Assembly: GCA_017549325.1 (NCBI GenBank)
Contig: JAFYVA010000121.1
Coordinates: forward strand, 1-21,970
DNA: 21,970 bases
Source: Oscillospiraceae bacterium
Lineage (GTDB): Bacteria; Bacillota_A; Clostridia; Oscillospirales; Oscillospiraceae
Direction of reading: 5' to 3'
This document shows positions 7,213 to 13,597 of the stretch, in pieces. The position numbers were made by a program, and so were the translations under genes. The first letter of the stretch is position 1. Each line of letters begins with the position of its first letter. The notes under the pieces are model-generated. The model worked only from the letters and a program-made list of their open reading frames with translations, did not search any database and was not told the DNA's origin.

Positions 7213-8765
7213 AACTGAACTACAAACGCACGATTCTGGTGGGTTTTGCCTTCTTCCTCATCTGCGCTTTCTGGCAGGCTTACGATGCCATCATCCCCAT
7301 GATCCTGACCAACAAGTTCGGTATGTCTCAGGCGCTGTCCGGCGTCATCATGGCTGCCGACAACGTGCTGGCACTGGTGCTGCTGCCCCTGTTCGGCGCA
7401 CTGTCGGACAAGTGCCGCAGCCGCGCAGGACGGCGCACCCCCTTCATCGTGGTGGGTACCCTCTGCGCCGCCGTGCTGCTCATCGCTCTGAGCTTTGCCG
7501 ACAACGCACAGCTGAAGAACATCTCCGCCGTGTCGGAGGTGGATGACCCCGCAGGACTGCAGATCATCTACGAGGCCGAGAAGGACACGGAGCTGATGAC
7601 TCCCGGCGGCCAGTACTTCGTGCTGGGTGAGCGTTTCAGCGCCGACGAATTCACCGCCATCACCGCACAGTTGGAGCAGGAGGGTGAATGGGTCACCAAC
7701 AGCGAGTACACCAACTTCGTGGTGCCCGCCCGTCAGGCCTATGTCCACGATATAACGGCGCAGAACCCCTCCACGCTGATCGTGTTTGTGGTGCTGCTGT
7801 TCTTCATTTTGCTGTCGATGGCTGTGTTCCGCTCCCCCGCCGTGGCACTGATGCCCGATGTGACGCTCAAGCCCCTGCGCTCCAAGGCTAACGCCGTCAT
7901 CAATCTCATGGGCGCCGTGGGCGGTATTCTGGTGCTGGCGCTGGGCATCGTGTTCGCCACCGCCGCCACGAAAAACGCCATGATGAGCTATATCGGCTAT
8001 TTCGGCGTGGTGGCCGCGCTGATGCTGGCCTCGCTGGTCATCTTCCTGCTGAGTGTCCGTGAGCCCCGCTGGAGCGCGGAGATGGAGCAGGCCAGCATTG
8101 AACAGGGCATCGAGGAGGCCGACGCCGAGGGCAAAGCCGCCCAGCGCAAGCTCTCCCCCGCCGAGCGCCGCTCGCTGCTGTTCATCATGCTCAGTATCGT
8201 CATGTGGTTCTTCGGCTATAATGCCGTTATCAGCAAGTACAGCGTCTATGCCAGCAACATTCTCCATAAGGACTATAACCTGACCCTCATCATCGCGCAG
8301 GCGGCGGCCATCATCGCCTATCTGCCGGTGGGCATCATCTCCTCCAAGGTGGGCCGCAAAAAGGCCATTCAGGCCGGCATCGTCATGCTGGCAGCGGCCT
8401 TTGCAGGTGCCTGCTTCATCGGCGCCAACAGCCCTGCCATGGTGATGAACGTCCTCTTCATCCTGGCAGGCATCGGCTGGGCCACCATCAATGTCAACTC
8501 CTTCCCCATGGTGGTGGAGCTGGCATCGGGCGGCAACGTGGGCAAGTATACGGGCCTTTACTACACCGCCTCCATGGCGGCACAGATCGCCACGCCCATG
8601 CTCTCGGGTCTGTTGATGGACAAGATGGGTATGCGCGTCCTGTTCCCCTACGCCGCCGTATTCGTGGCACTGGCCTTCCTCACCATGTGGTTCGTCCGTC
8701 ACGGTGACAGCACGCCCGCCGTGGATGTGCCCACCGTCATGGAGGATACGGAGGCATCGGAATGA
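7209..8765 (+). CDS. MFS transporter (SLC45/GPH-like) with a large extracytoplasmic insert
   Basis: A 518-residue membrane protein with about 12 membrane segments. The loop between segments 2 and 3 carries GALSDKCRSRAGRRTP, the MFS motif A; a second such motif (SSKVGRKKA) lies near residue 379, as expected for a duplicated 6+6 fold. The pattern resembles the sugar-cation symporters of the GPH/SLC45 type. Residues about 97-187, between segments 3 and 4, form a hydrophilic, acidic stretch of some 90 residues on the predicted outer face, where relatives usually have a short loop. A charged cytoplasmic loop spans about 282-322. The ATG at 7209 overlaps the phosphatase stop and has GGAGG upstream, so translation is probably coupled. 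The substrate is unknown; neighbours hint at phosphorylated or glycerol-linked compounds. Confidence 0.85.
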   Translation: MKLNYKRTILVGFAFFLICAFWQAYDAIIPMILTNKFGMSQALSGVIMAADNVLALVLLPLFGALSDKCRSRAGRRTPFIVVGTLCAAVLLIALSFADNAQLKNISAVSEVDDPAGLQIIYEAEKDTELMTPGGQYFVLGERFSADEFTAITAQLEQEGEWVTNSEYTNFVVPARQAYVHDITAQNPSTLIVFVVLLFFILLSMAVFRSPAVALMPDVTLKPLRSKANAVINLMGAVGGILVLALGIVFATAATKNAMMSYIGYFGVVAALMLASLVIFLLSVREPRWSAEMEQASIEQGIEEADAEGKAAQRKLSPAERRSLLFIMLSIVMWFFGYNAVISKYSVYASNILHKDYNLTLIIAQAAAIIAYLPVGIISSKVGRKKAIQAGIVMLAAAFAGACFIGANSPAMVMNVLFILAGIGWATINVNSFPMVVELASGGNVGKYTGLYYTASMAAQIATPMLSGLLMDKMGMRVLFPYAAVFVALAFLTMWFVRHGDSTPAVDVPTVMEDTEASE

Positions 8766-9598
8766 CAACGGCAATCTGTATCGTACTGGTGCTCATCATC
8801 GCCGCAGAGCTGTGGTTTCTGGCATTGCAGTGCCGCAAGAACCACCCGACACTGAAAACCCTCTCCGCCTTCCGCTACGCACACCGGGGACTCCACGACA
8901 AGCCCTCCGTACCCGAGAACTCCATGGCGGCCTTCCGCCGCGCACTGGACAATTTCTGCGGCGCGGAGCTGGATGTGCATCTCATGGCCGACGGCAATCT
9001 GGCGGTCATCCACGACGCCTCCCTGCTGCGGACGGCGGGTGTGGACGTGGACATCGAGGATCTGACGGTGGAGGACTTGAAGCACTACCGCCTCGAGGGC
9101 ACCGACGAGCGCATCCCGCTGCTGGGCGAGGTGCTGGCCCTGTTCGAGGGCCGCGCACCCCTCGTCGTCGAGCTCAAGGCCGAGCGCGGCAACCACGACG
9201 CCCTCACCGCTGCGGCGGTGGCGGAGCTGGATCGGTACAAGGTGCTCTACTGCATCGAGTCCTTCGATCCCCGCTGCCTCATGTGGCTCAAGCGAAACCG
9301 TGACGAGATCGTCCGGGGACAGTTAAGCGAGAAATTCCTGCGCCACGGCGACGGCGGCGGACAAAGCAAGTTCGTGCTGTGGCTGCTGGGCAACCTGCTG
9401 ACCAATTTTCTCACCCGACCCGACTTTATCGCCTACCGCTTCTGCGACCGCAACTGCCTTGCGCTGAAGCTGTGCCGCAAGCTCTATAAAGTGAAAGAAT
9501 TCAGCTGGACCGTCACCGATCGGCGGGAGATGGCCGAGGCTGAAAAAGAGGGCTGCTGCGTGATTTTCGAGCAGTTCGACCCCTATGGAACAACGTAA
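8762..9598 (+). CDS. Membrane-anchored glycerophosphodiester phosphodiesterase family protein
   Basis: A 278-residue GDPD-family protein. An N-terminal hydrophobic helix (about residues 4-25) would anchor it in the membrane or act as an uncleaved signal. The catalytic core follows: AHRG, PENSMAAF, ELDVHLMADG and VIHD, which hold the metal ligands and general acid/base histidines of the family, then VVELKAE. These enzymes cleave glycerophosphodiesters to glycerol 3-phosphate and an alcohol. The C-terminal part has a second hydrophobic patch (FVLWLLGNLLTNFLT). ATG 8762 overlaps the transporter stop as ATGA. Catalytic residues look intact, so it is probably active; the diester substrate is unknown. 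Confidence 0.88.
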   Translation: MTTAICIVLVLIIAAELWFLALQCRKNHPTLKTLSAFRYAHRGLHDKPSVPENSMAAFRRALDNFCGAELDVHLMADGNLAVIHDASLLRTAGVDVDIEDLTVEDLKHYRLEGTDERIPLLGEVLALFEGRAPLVVELKAERGNHDALTAAAVAELDRYKVLYCIESFDPRCLMWLKRNRDEIVRGQLSEKFLRHGDGGGQSKFVLWLLGNLLTNFLTRPDFIAYRFCDRNCLALKLCRKLYKVKEFSWTVTDRREMAEAEKEGCCVIFEQFDPYGTT

Positions 9599-9615
9599 GA
9601 AACGAGGATAGTACT

Positions 9616-10173
9616 ATGAGAGTGATTACCGGTTCTGCCCGCGGCAGACGCTTGAAGGAGCTGGAGGGTATGGAGACCCGCCCCACCACCGGCAAGGTGA
9701 AGGAGAGCCTGTTTTCCATCCTGCAGTTCGATATTGAAGGACGCCGTGTGCTGGATCTGTTTGCCGGTACCGGTCAGCTGGGCATCGAGGCACTGAGCCG
9801 CGGCGCCCGTGAGTGCGTGTTTATCGACCAGCGCAAGGATGCCGCCGCCCTGATCCGCGACAACCTGCAGATCTGCGGTCTGAGCGATCTGGCCACCGTC
9901 CGCTGCGGCGACGGCATGGCCTACCTCAAGAGCGGCGAGAAGTTCGACATCATCTTCCTCGATCCGCCCTACGGTTCCAACCTGCTGGGACAGGCTCTGG
10001 AGCAGATCACAGCGTTTGACATTTGTCGAGAACATGGTATAATTGTCGCAGAGAGCGCCGTGGACACCGTGCTGCCCGAGGTGGCGCCTCCCTACTCGCT
10101 GTATCGGGAGTACCGCTACGGCAAGATCAAGCTGAGTGTGTATCATCGCAGCGGAAACGAGGATCAGGAATGA
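9616..10173 (+). CDS. rsmD: 16S rRNA (guanine(966)-N(2))-methyltransferase
   Basis: A 185-residue SAM-dependent methyltransferase of RsmD length. It begins with MRVITGSARGR and RPTTGKVKESLFSIL, both typical of RsmD. SAM-binding motif I is DLFAGTGQLG (47-56) and the N6/N2-amino methylase motif is DPPYG (116-120). RsmD methylates G966 of 16S rRNA in the small-subunit head. It starts 17 bases after the phosphodiesterase gene with a GAGG site, and its TGA overlaps the coaD start. rsmD-coaD is a widely conserved pair in bacteria. A full-consensus promoter lies inside its 3' half. Confidence 0.95.
   Translation: MRVITGSARGRRLKELEGMETRPTTGKVKESLFSILQFDIEGRRVLDLFAGTGQLGIEALSRGARECVFIDQRKDAAALIRDNLQICGLSDLATVRCGDGMAYLKSGEKFDIIFLDPPYGSNLLGQALEQITAFDICREHGIIVAESAVDTVLPEVAPPYSLYREYRYGKIKLSVYHRSGNEDQE
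10016..10043 (+). promoter_or_regulatory. Consensus sigma-A promoter inside rsmD, reading toward coaD
   Basis: TTGACA (10016-10021), a 16-base spacer and TATAAT (10038-10043): both hexamers match the consensus at all six positions. Predicted start is near 10050, about 120 bases before the coaD ATG. The copies of TTGTCG at 10023 and 10042, one in the spacer and one overlapping the end of the -10, form a direct repeat with a 19-base period. Confidence 0.65.
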
Positions 10174-10649
10174 GTATCGCCATCTATCCCGGCAGCTTCG
10201 ATCCCATTACATTGGGGCATCTGGATATCATCGAGCGCGCCGCCGCCTGTTTTGAGAAGGTGTTCGTGTGCGTGATGGTGAACTGCGACAAGAAGCAGCC
10301 CATGTTTACCCGCGAGAAGCGGCTGGAACTGATTCAGAAGGCCATCGCCCATATCCCCAACGCAGAGGCCGAGGATTTCTCCGGACTTCTGGCCGACTAC
10401 GCCAGAGAGAAGGGTGCCCGCATTCTCATCAAGGGCGTGCGCAACGTGACGGACTTCGATTCGGAAATGCAGATGGCCCGCATCAACCGCGGGATCGAGC
10501 CCACACTGGAGACGGTGTTCCTGCCCGCCAGCGCCGAATTCGAGCACTTCAGCTCCACCATGGCGCGGGAGATGATCCGCTATAACCAACCCCTTGAGAA
10601 GTATATTCCCGCGGTCGTCGCGGAGGAACTGATGAAAGGACGGGACTGA
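10170..10649 (+). CDS. coaD: Pantetheine-phosphate adenylyltransferase
   Basis: A 159-residue nucleotidyltransferase, the normal CoaD size. It joins ATP and 4'-phosphopantetheine to give dephospho-CoA, the fourth step of coenzyme A synthesis, in the cytosol. Signatures are YPGSFDPITLGH (residues 6-17, with the TxGH nucleotide-binding motif), IKGVRNVTDFDSEMQM, and FSSTMARE, the family's second signature. ATG 10170 overlaps the rsmD stop as ATGA; longer upstream readings of this frame would run through rsmD and lack the family N-terminus. It may also be transcribed from the promoter inside rsmD. Confidence 0.96.
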   Translation: MSIAIYPGSFDPITLGHLDIIERAAACFEKVFVCVMVNCDKKQPMFTREKRLELIQKAIAHIPNAEAEDFSGLLADYAREKGARILIKGVRNVTDFDSEMQMARINRGIEPTLETVFLPASAEFEHFSSTMAREMIRYNQPLEKYIPAVVAEELMKGRD

Positions 10650-10652
10650 GCA

Positions 10653-11171
10653 ATGGAAGAGAAGGATGTACAGAGATTGCTCGATATGCTCTACAGCATG
10701 ATCGACGATGCCAAGAGCGTGGCTTTCAGCGCCGAAAAATGCACCATCAACCGTGACGAGGCACTGGATATCCTCGACGAGATCCGCGGCAAGCTCCCTC
10801 TGGAGCTGAAGAAGGCCAAGGAGCTCATCGCCGCCCGCAACGAGTATGTGGCCGGCGCCAAGAAGGAAGTGGACAAGATGATGCGTCAGGCCGAGCTGGA
10901 TGCCAAGACCATCGTCTCCGAGAGCGAGATCATCCAGCAGGCCCGGGCCAAGGGCAACGACATCATCCGCCGCGCCGAGGAGCGCAGCCGTGAGCTCTAC
11001 CGCGTGGCCAACACCTACACCGAGGATGCGCTGCGCCGCACCGAAGAGGCCATCCAGACGGCTCTGGCCGAGCTGCAGACCTCCCGCGCACAGTTCCGCA
11101 CCGTCTCTCAGGAGCAGATGCAGGCAGCACAGGCTCACCTACGCCAGAATGCCACCGGCGAGGGCAAATAA
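10653..11171 (+). CDS. Conserved coiled-coil protein (V-ATPase subunit H-like annotation class)
   Basis: A 172-residue, highly charged, Ala/Glu/Lys/Arg-rich protein with no membrane segment or signal peptide. A DivIVA-like heptad pattern runs through most of residues 45-160, and one long or two antiparallel helices are likely. Similar proteins downstream of coaD in Clostridia are often labelled ATPase or ATP synthase subunit-like because of this coiled coil; I see no nucleotide-binding motif, so that label is not supported. It starts 3 bases after the coaD stop with GGACGGGACTGAG upstream. It is last in the operon. Function unknown; a scaffold role near division or the membrane is possible but only a guess. 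Confidence 0.8.
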   Translation: MEEKDVQRLLDMLYSMIDDAKSVAFSAEKCTINRDEALDILDEIRGKLPLELKKAKELIAARNEYVAGAKKEVDKMMRQAELDAKTIVSESEIIQQARAKGNDIIRRAEERSRELYRVANTYTEDALRRTEEAIQTALAELQTSRAQFRTVSQEQMQAAQAHLRQNATGEGK

Positions 11172-11250
11172 TCCTTTGTGAAAAACTGACAAAAACTCGG
11201 GTAGAATTTCTCTAAATCTTCTAATATCCGATATATTGTAGCTTTATCCG

Positions 11251-11284
11251 GTCGGGACACAAGATGTTGTGTCCCGACTTTTTT
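11251..11284 (+). terminator. Intrinsic terminator of the HAD-coaD operon
   Basis: A perfect 12-bp stem (11251-11262 and 11267-11278) with loop GATG is followed by T6. It lies 80 bases after the coiled-coil gene. Bases 11172-11250 between stop and hairpin are AT-rich with no frame I can support. Confidence 0.92.
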
Positions 11285-11317
11285 CGTCTGTTTTTTCTGA
11301 AACAGGCGTTTTATTTT
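11285..11317 (+). terminator. Second, tandem intrinsic terminator
   Basis: A 9-bp stem (CGTCTGTTT at 11285-11293, AAACAGGCG at 11300-11308) with one G-U pair is followed by TTTTATTTTT. It begins where the T-tract of the first terminator ends, giving a double stop before the dcw promoter. Confidence 0.65.
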
Positions 11318-11320
11318 TCG

Positions 11321-11358
11321 CATTTTTTGTGGCAAAAAATGGCGATTTCAGGCGATTT
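11321..11358. repeat. AT-rich hairpin and 10-bp direct repeat upstream of the mraZ promoter
   Basis: CATTTTTTG (11321-11329) and CAAAAAATG (11333-11341) form a perfect 9-bp inverted repeat. Directly after it GGCGATTT occurs twice at a 10-base step (11341 and 11351), i.e. on one helix face, 28 bases upstream of the -35. It could be a protein-binding site; no known factor is recognised. Confidence 0.4.
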
Positions 11359-11385
11359 TCTCCCCTTTTGCATAAAAACTTTTTC

Positions 11386-11414
11386 TTGCAATCTTTTTTT
11401 ACATTATGTATACT
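11386..11414 (+). promoter_or_regulatory. Sigma-A promoter of the dcw cluster (PmraZ)
   Basis: TTGCAA (11386-11391), a 17-base spacer and TATACT (11409-11414). An A/T-rich run lies just upstream and could act as an UP element. Predicted start is near 11421, giving a leader of about 100 bases that holds the TGGG boxes. Together with the two terminators, this and the AT-rich repeats account for the 349-base gap between genes. Confidence 0.78.
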
Positions 11415-11425
11415 AAGTCCATAGG

Positions 11426-11482
11426 TGGGGAAATGTGGGGTTAGTGCCCCTATTTGTGGGGAAGTTTCCCACGGTTTTCCCA
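11426..11482 (+). promoter_or_regulatory. MraZ-binding boxes in the mraZ leader
   Basis: TGGGG occurs at 11426, 11436 and 11457; the first two have the 10-base period of known MraZ operators (TGGGN repeats 5 bases apart). Two inverted copies, TTCCCA at 11466-11471 and 11477-11482, follow. The boxes begin just after the predicted transcription start, a position that fits repression by MraZ. The leader can also fold into small hairpins, e.g. CGGTTTT/AAAACCG at 11472-11490. Confidence 0.65.
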
Positions 11483-11520
11483 AAAAACCGGTTCAACGCT
11501 GCTGGCGAGGAGGTGAGAAC

Positions 11521-11937
11521 ATGACCGGTCATTACGCACATACCATCGACGCCAAGGGCCGTCTGTTCATCCCTGCCAAGCTCCGTGAAGAGCTGGGCAG
11601 CACCTTCCACGTGACGGTGGGTCAGAACCACTGTCTGAGCGTGTATTCCGACGAGAGCTGGGCCGCCTTTATGGACAAGCTCCGCACCATGAACTACTCC
11701 GAGGTCAAGCGCCTGCGCGCCATGTTCGCCCTCACCGCTGACTGTGAGCCCGACGGACAGGGCCGTATTCTCCTGCCCGCCAAGCTGCGGGAGTATGCCA
11801 ACCTCGAAAAAGAGGTAGTGGTCATCGGCAGCTTCGACCGTGTGGAGATCTGGAACGCCCAGCGCTGGGCTGAGCTGGAAAGCGCCGCCCTTGACAGCGG
11901 CGATCTGGAGACCGCGATGGAGGAGCTGGGCCTGTGA
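11521..11937 (+). CDS. mraZ: Transcriptional regulator MraZ
   Basis: A 138-residue protein made of two SpoVT/AbrB-like halves. Each half carries the MraZ signature DxKGR-(L/I)-x-(I/L)-PAKLRE: DAKGRLFIPAKLRE near residue 10 and DGQGRILLPAKLRE near residue 78. MraZ forms ring-shaped oligomers, binds TGGG repeats before its own gene and represses the dcw operon. ATG 11521 has GAGGAGGTGAG upstream; longer readings of this frame would run into the leader. The stop overlaps the next start as GTGA. Confidence 0.96.
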   Translation: MTGHYAHTIDAKGRLFIPAKLREELGSTFHVTVGQNHCLSVYSDESWAAFMDKLRTMNYSEVKRLRAMFALTADCEPDGQGRILLPAKLREYANLEKEVVVIGSFDRVEIWNAQRWAELESAALDSGDLETAMEELGL

Positions 11938-12902
11938 GCGAGAAACTGGTACACGACGTAGCGCAGGATCTCCATTACGGACACCGTCCCGTTCTGCTGG
12001 ATGAATGTCTGGATGGTCTGAACATCCGCGGCGACGGCATCTATATCGACGGCACACTGGGCCGCGCCGGACACTCGCTGGAGATCGCCCGCCGCCTGAC
12101 GACGGGACGGCTCATCTCCATCGACCGTGACGAGAGCGCCATCGAGGCGGCGAAGGAGCGGTTGGCCGAATACATGGATCGGGTCACGCTGGTGCACAGC
12201 AACTTCGATCGACTGGACGAAATTCTCCGCGACCTGGGTATCCGCGGCGTGGACGGTATGCTCTTTGATCTGGGCGTATCCTCCCCGCAGCTGGACGAGG
12301 CGGAGCGGGGTTTCAGCTACATGAACGATGCGCCTCTGGATATGCGCATGGACCGCACCGCCTTCCTGACGGCGCGGCACGTGGTAAACGAGTGGCCCTA
12401 TGAGGAGCTGCGGCGCATTCTCTTCGACTACGGTGAAGAGCGCTACGCACCCGCCATCGCCAAGGGCATCTGCAAAGCAAGAGAGACAGCCCCCATTGAG
12501 ACCACGGCACAGCTGGTGGACATCATCAAGTCCTCCATGCCCGCCGCGGCACTGCGGGAGAAACAGCACCCCGCCAAGCGCAGCTTTCAGGCCATCCGCA
12601 TCGCCGTCAACGGCGAGCTGGATGCACTGCCCCCCATGCTGCAGGCGGCAGCCGACGCACTCAATGTAGGGGGACGGCTGGCAGTGATCTCCTTCCACTC
12701 GCTGGAGGACCGCATCATTAAAAAGACGATGCAGGAGCTGGCCACCGGCTGCACCTGCCCGCCCAATTTCCCCGTATGCGTCTGCGGCAAGAAGCCGAAG
12801 ATGAAGCTTCTCACCCGCAAGCCCATCGTATCGGGTGAGGAGGAACTGTCATACAATCCCCGCGCGCGCAGTGCCAAGCTGCGTGTGGCGGAAAAGCTGT
12901 AA
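11934..12902 (+). CDS. rsmH: 16S rRNA (cytosine(1402)-N(4))-methyltransferase
   Basis: A 322-residue RsmH (MraW). Signatures: HRPVLLDECLDGL, the SAM motif YIDGTLGRAGHS, ISIDRDESAI, HSNFDRL, FDLGVSSPQLDE, RGFSYMNDAPLDMRMD, and AVISFHSLEDRIIK in the C-terminal part. It methylates N4 of C1402 in the ribosomal decoding centre. GTG 11934 overlaps the mraZ TGA and has GGAGGAG upstream, so translation is probably coupled. Second place in the dcw cluster is universal for this gene. Confidence 0.97.
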   Translation: MSEKLVHDVAQDLHYGHRPVLLDECLDGLNIRGDGIYIDGTLGRAGHSLEIARRLTTGRLISIDRDESAIEAAKERLAEYMDRVTLVHSNFDRLDEILRDLGIRGVDGMLFDLGVSSPQLDEAERGFSYMNDAPLDMRMDRTAFLTARHVVNEWPYEELRRILFDYGEERYAPAIAKGICKARETAPIETTAQLVDIIKSSMPAAALREKQHPAKRSFQAIRIAVNGELDALPPMLQAAADALNVGGRLAVISFHSLEDRIIKKTMQELATGCTCPPNFPVCVCGKKPKMKLLTRKPIVSGEEELSYNPRARSAKLRVAEKL

Positions 12903-12931
12903 GCAATATCATCGATAAAGGAGGGGTTTCC

Positions 12932-13477
12932 GTGGCACAGAAATATCGTCACAGCGGCGCTGCTGTCTACGGCAGCCTCGCCTATGATCTGGACGCTCTG
13001 GTACGGGAGCGCCAGCTGGAAGAGGCCGGCACCATGCCCCAGCGCCACACCGAGCGCAAGGCAGAGCCGGTGCAGCGTCAGCGCAGCCAGACCCGCGCGC
13101 AGGCCAAGACCCGTCCCTCCGCCCTCGTGATGGGCGGCATCGTCACCATGTGTGCGCTGGTGATGGTGCTGCTGCTGGGCTATGTGCAGCTCACCGCCGC
13201 CTCCGCCTCCGTCTCCCGGCTGAACAATGATCTCAGCACGCTGCAGACCGAGCATGTGGCACTGCTGACGGAGTATGAAAAGACATTCGATCTGGCCACC
13301 ATCAAGGCTACTGCCGAGGCGGCCGGTATGTCCAAGCCCACCTCGGGACAGATCCAGTACATCGACCTCAGCGGCAGCGATACCGCCGTGGTTTACTCCG
13401 GTGAGCCGGGTGTGACCGCCCGGGTCTTTGCCGACGTGCGCCAAAGCGCCGTATCGGTAGTGGAATTTTTCCGATGA
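12932..13477 (+). CDS. ftsL: FtsL-like cell division protein
   Basis: A 181-residue bitopic membrane protein. About 63 charged, Arg/Gln-rich cytoplasmic residues precede one membrane helix (about 65-88, VMGGIVTMCALVMVLLLGYV). Then comes a short coiled coil (about 92-125) and an extracytoplasmic tail. This topology, and the place between rsmH and a class B penicillin-binding protein, identify FtsL, although sequence conservation in the family is weak. FtsL with DivIC scaffolds the septal FtsW-PBP synthase. Start is GTG 12932 with AAGGAGGGG nine bases upstream. The cytoplasmic part is longer than in well-studied FtsL proteins. Confidence 0.82.
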   Translation: MAQKYRHSGAAVYGSLAYDLDALVRERQLEEAGTMPQRHTERKAEPVQRQRSQTRAQAKTRPSALVMGGIVTMCALVMVLLLGYVQLTAASASVSRLNNDLSTLQTEHVALLTEYEKTFDLATIKATAEAAGMSKPTSGQIQYIDLSGSDTAVVYSGEPGVTARVFADVRQSAVSVVEFFR

Positions 13478-13505
13478 GGTCGGCGTATAGTTTCTAAGAT
13501 GATAT

Positions 13506-13541
13506 GCAAGGAGTAAGAAGGGGTTCCTTCTTGCTCCTTGC
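13506..13541 (+). other. Long hairpin between ftsL and the penicillin-binding protein gene
   Basis: A 16-bp stem (13506-13521 with 13526-13541) has one G-U pair and the loop GGTT. No T-run follows, so it is not a standard terminator. The left arm contains AAGGAG. It could be an RNA-processing or stability element inside the operon. Confidence 0.7.
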
Positions 13542-13597
13542 TTGGCCTTTATAAATGGTGCAAGTGTACCCCTTTCGACGATTTTGGAGGTTCTGCC

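Noticed and set aside
7203..8774. 523-codon open frame on the minus strand opposite the MFS transporter
   Set aside because: It mirrors the transporter's limits and has an extreme His/Gly/Asp content, as expected for the antisense of a hydrophobic protein.
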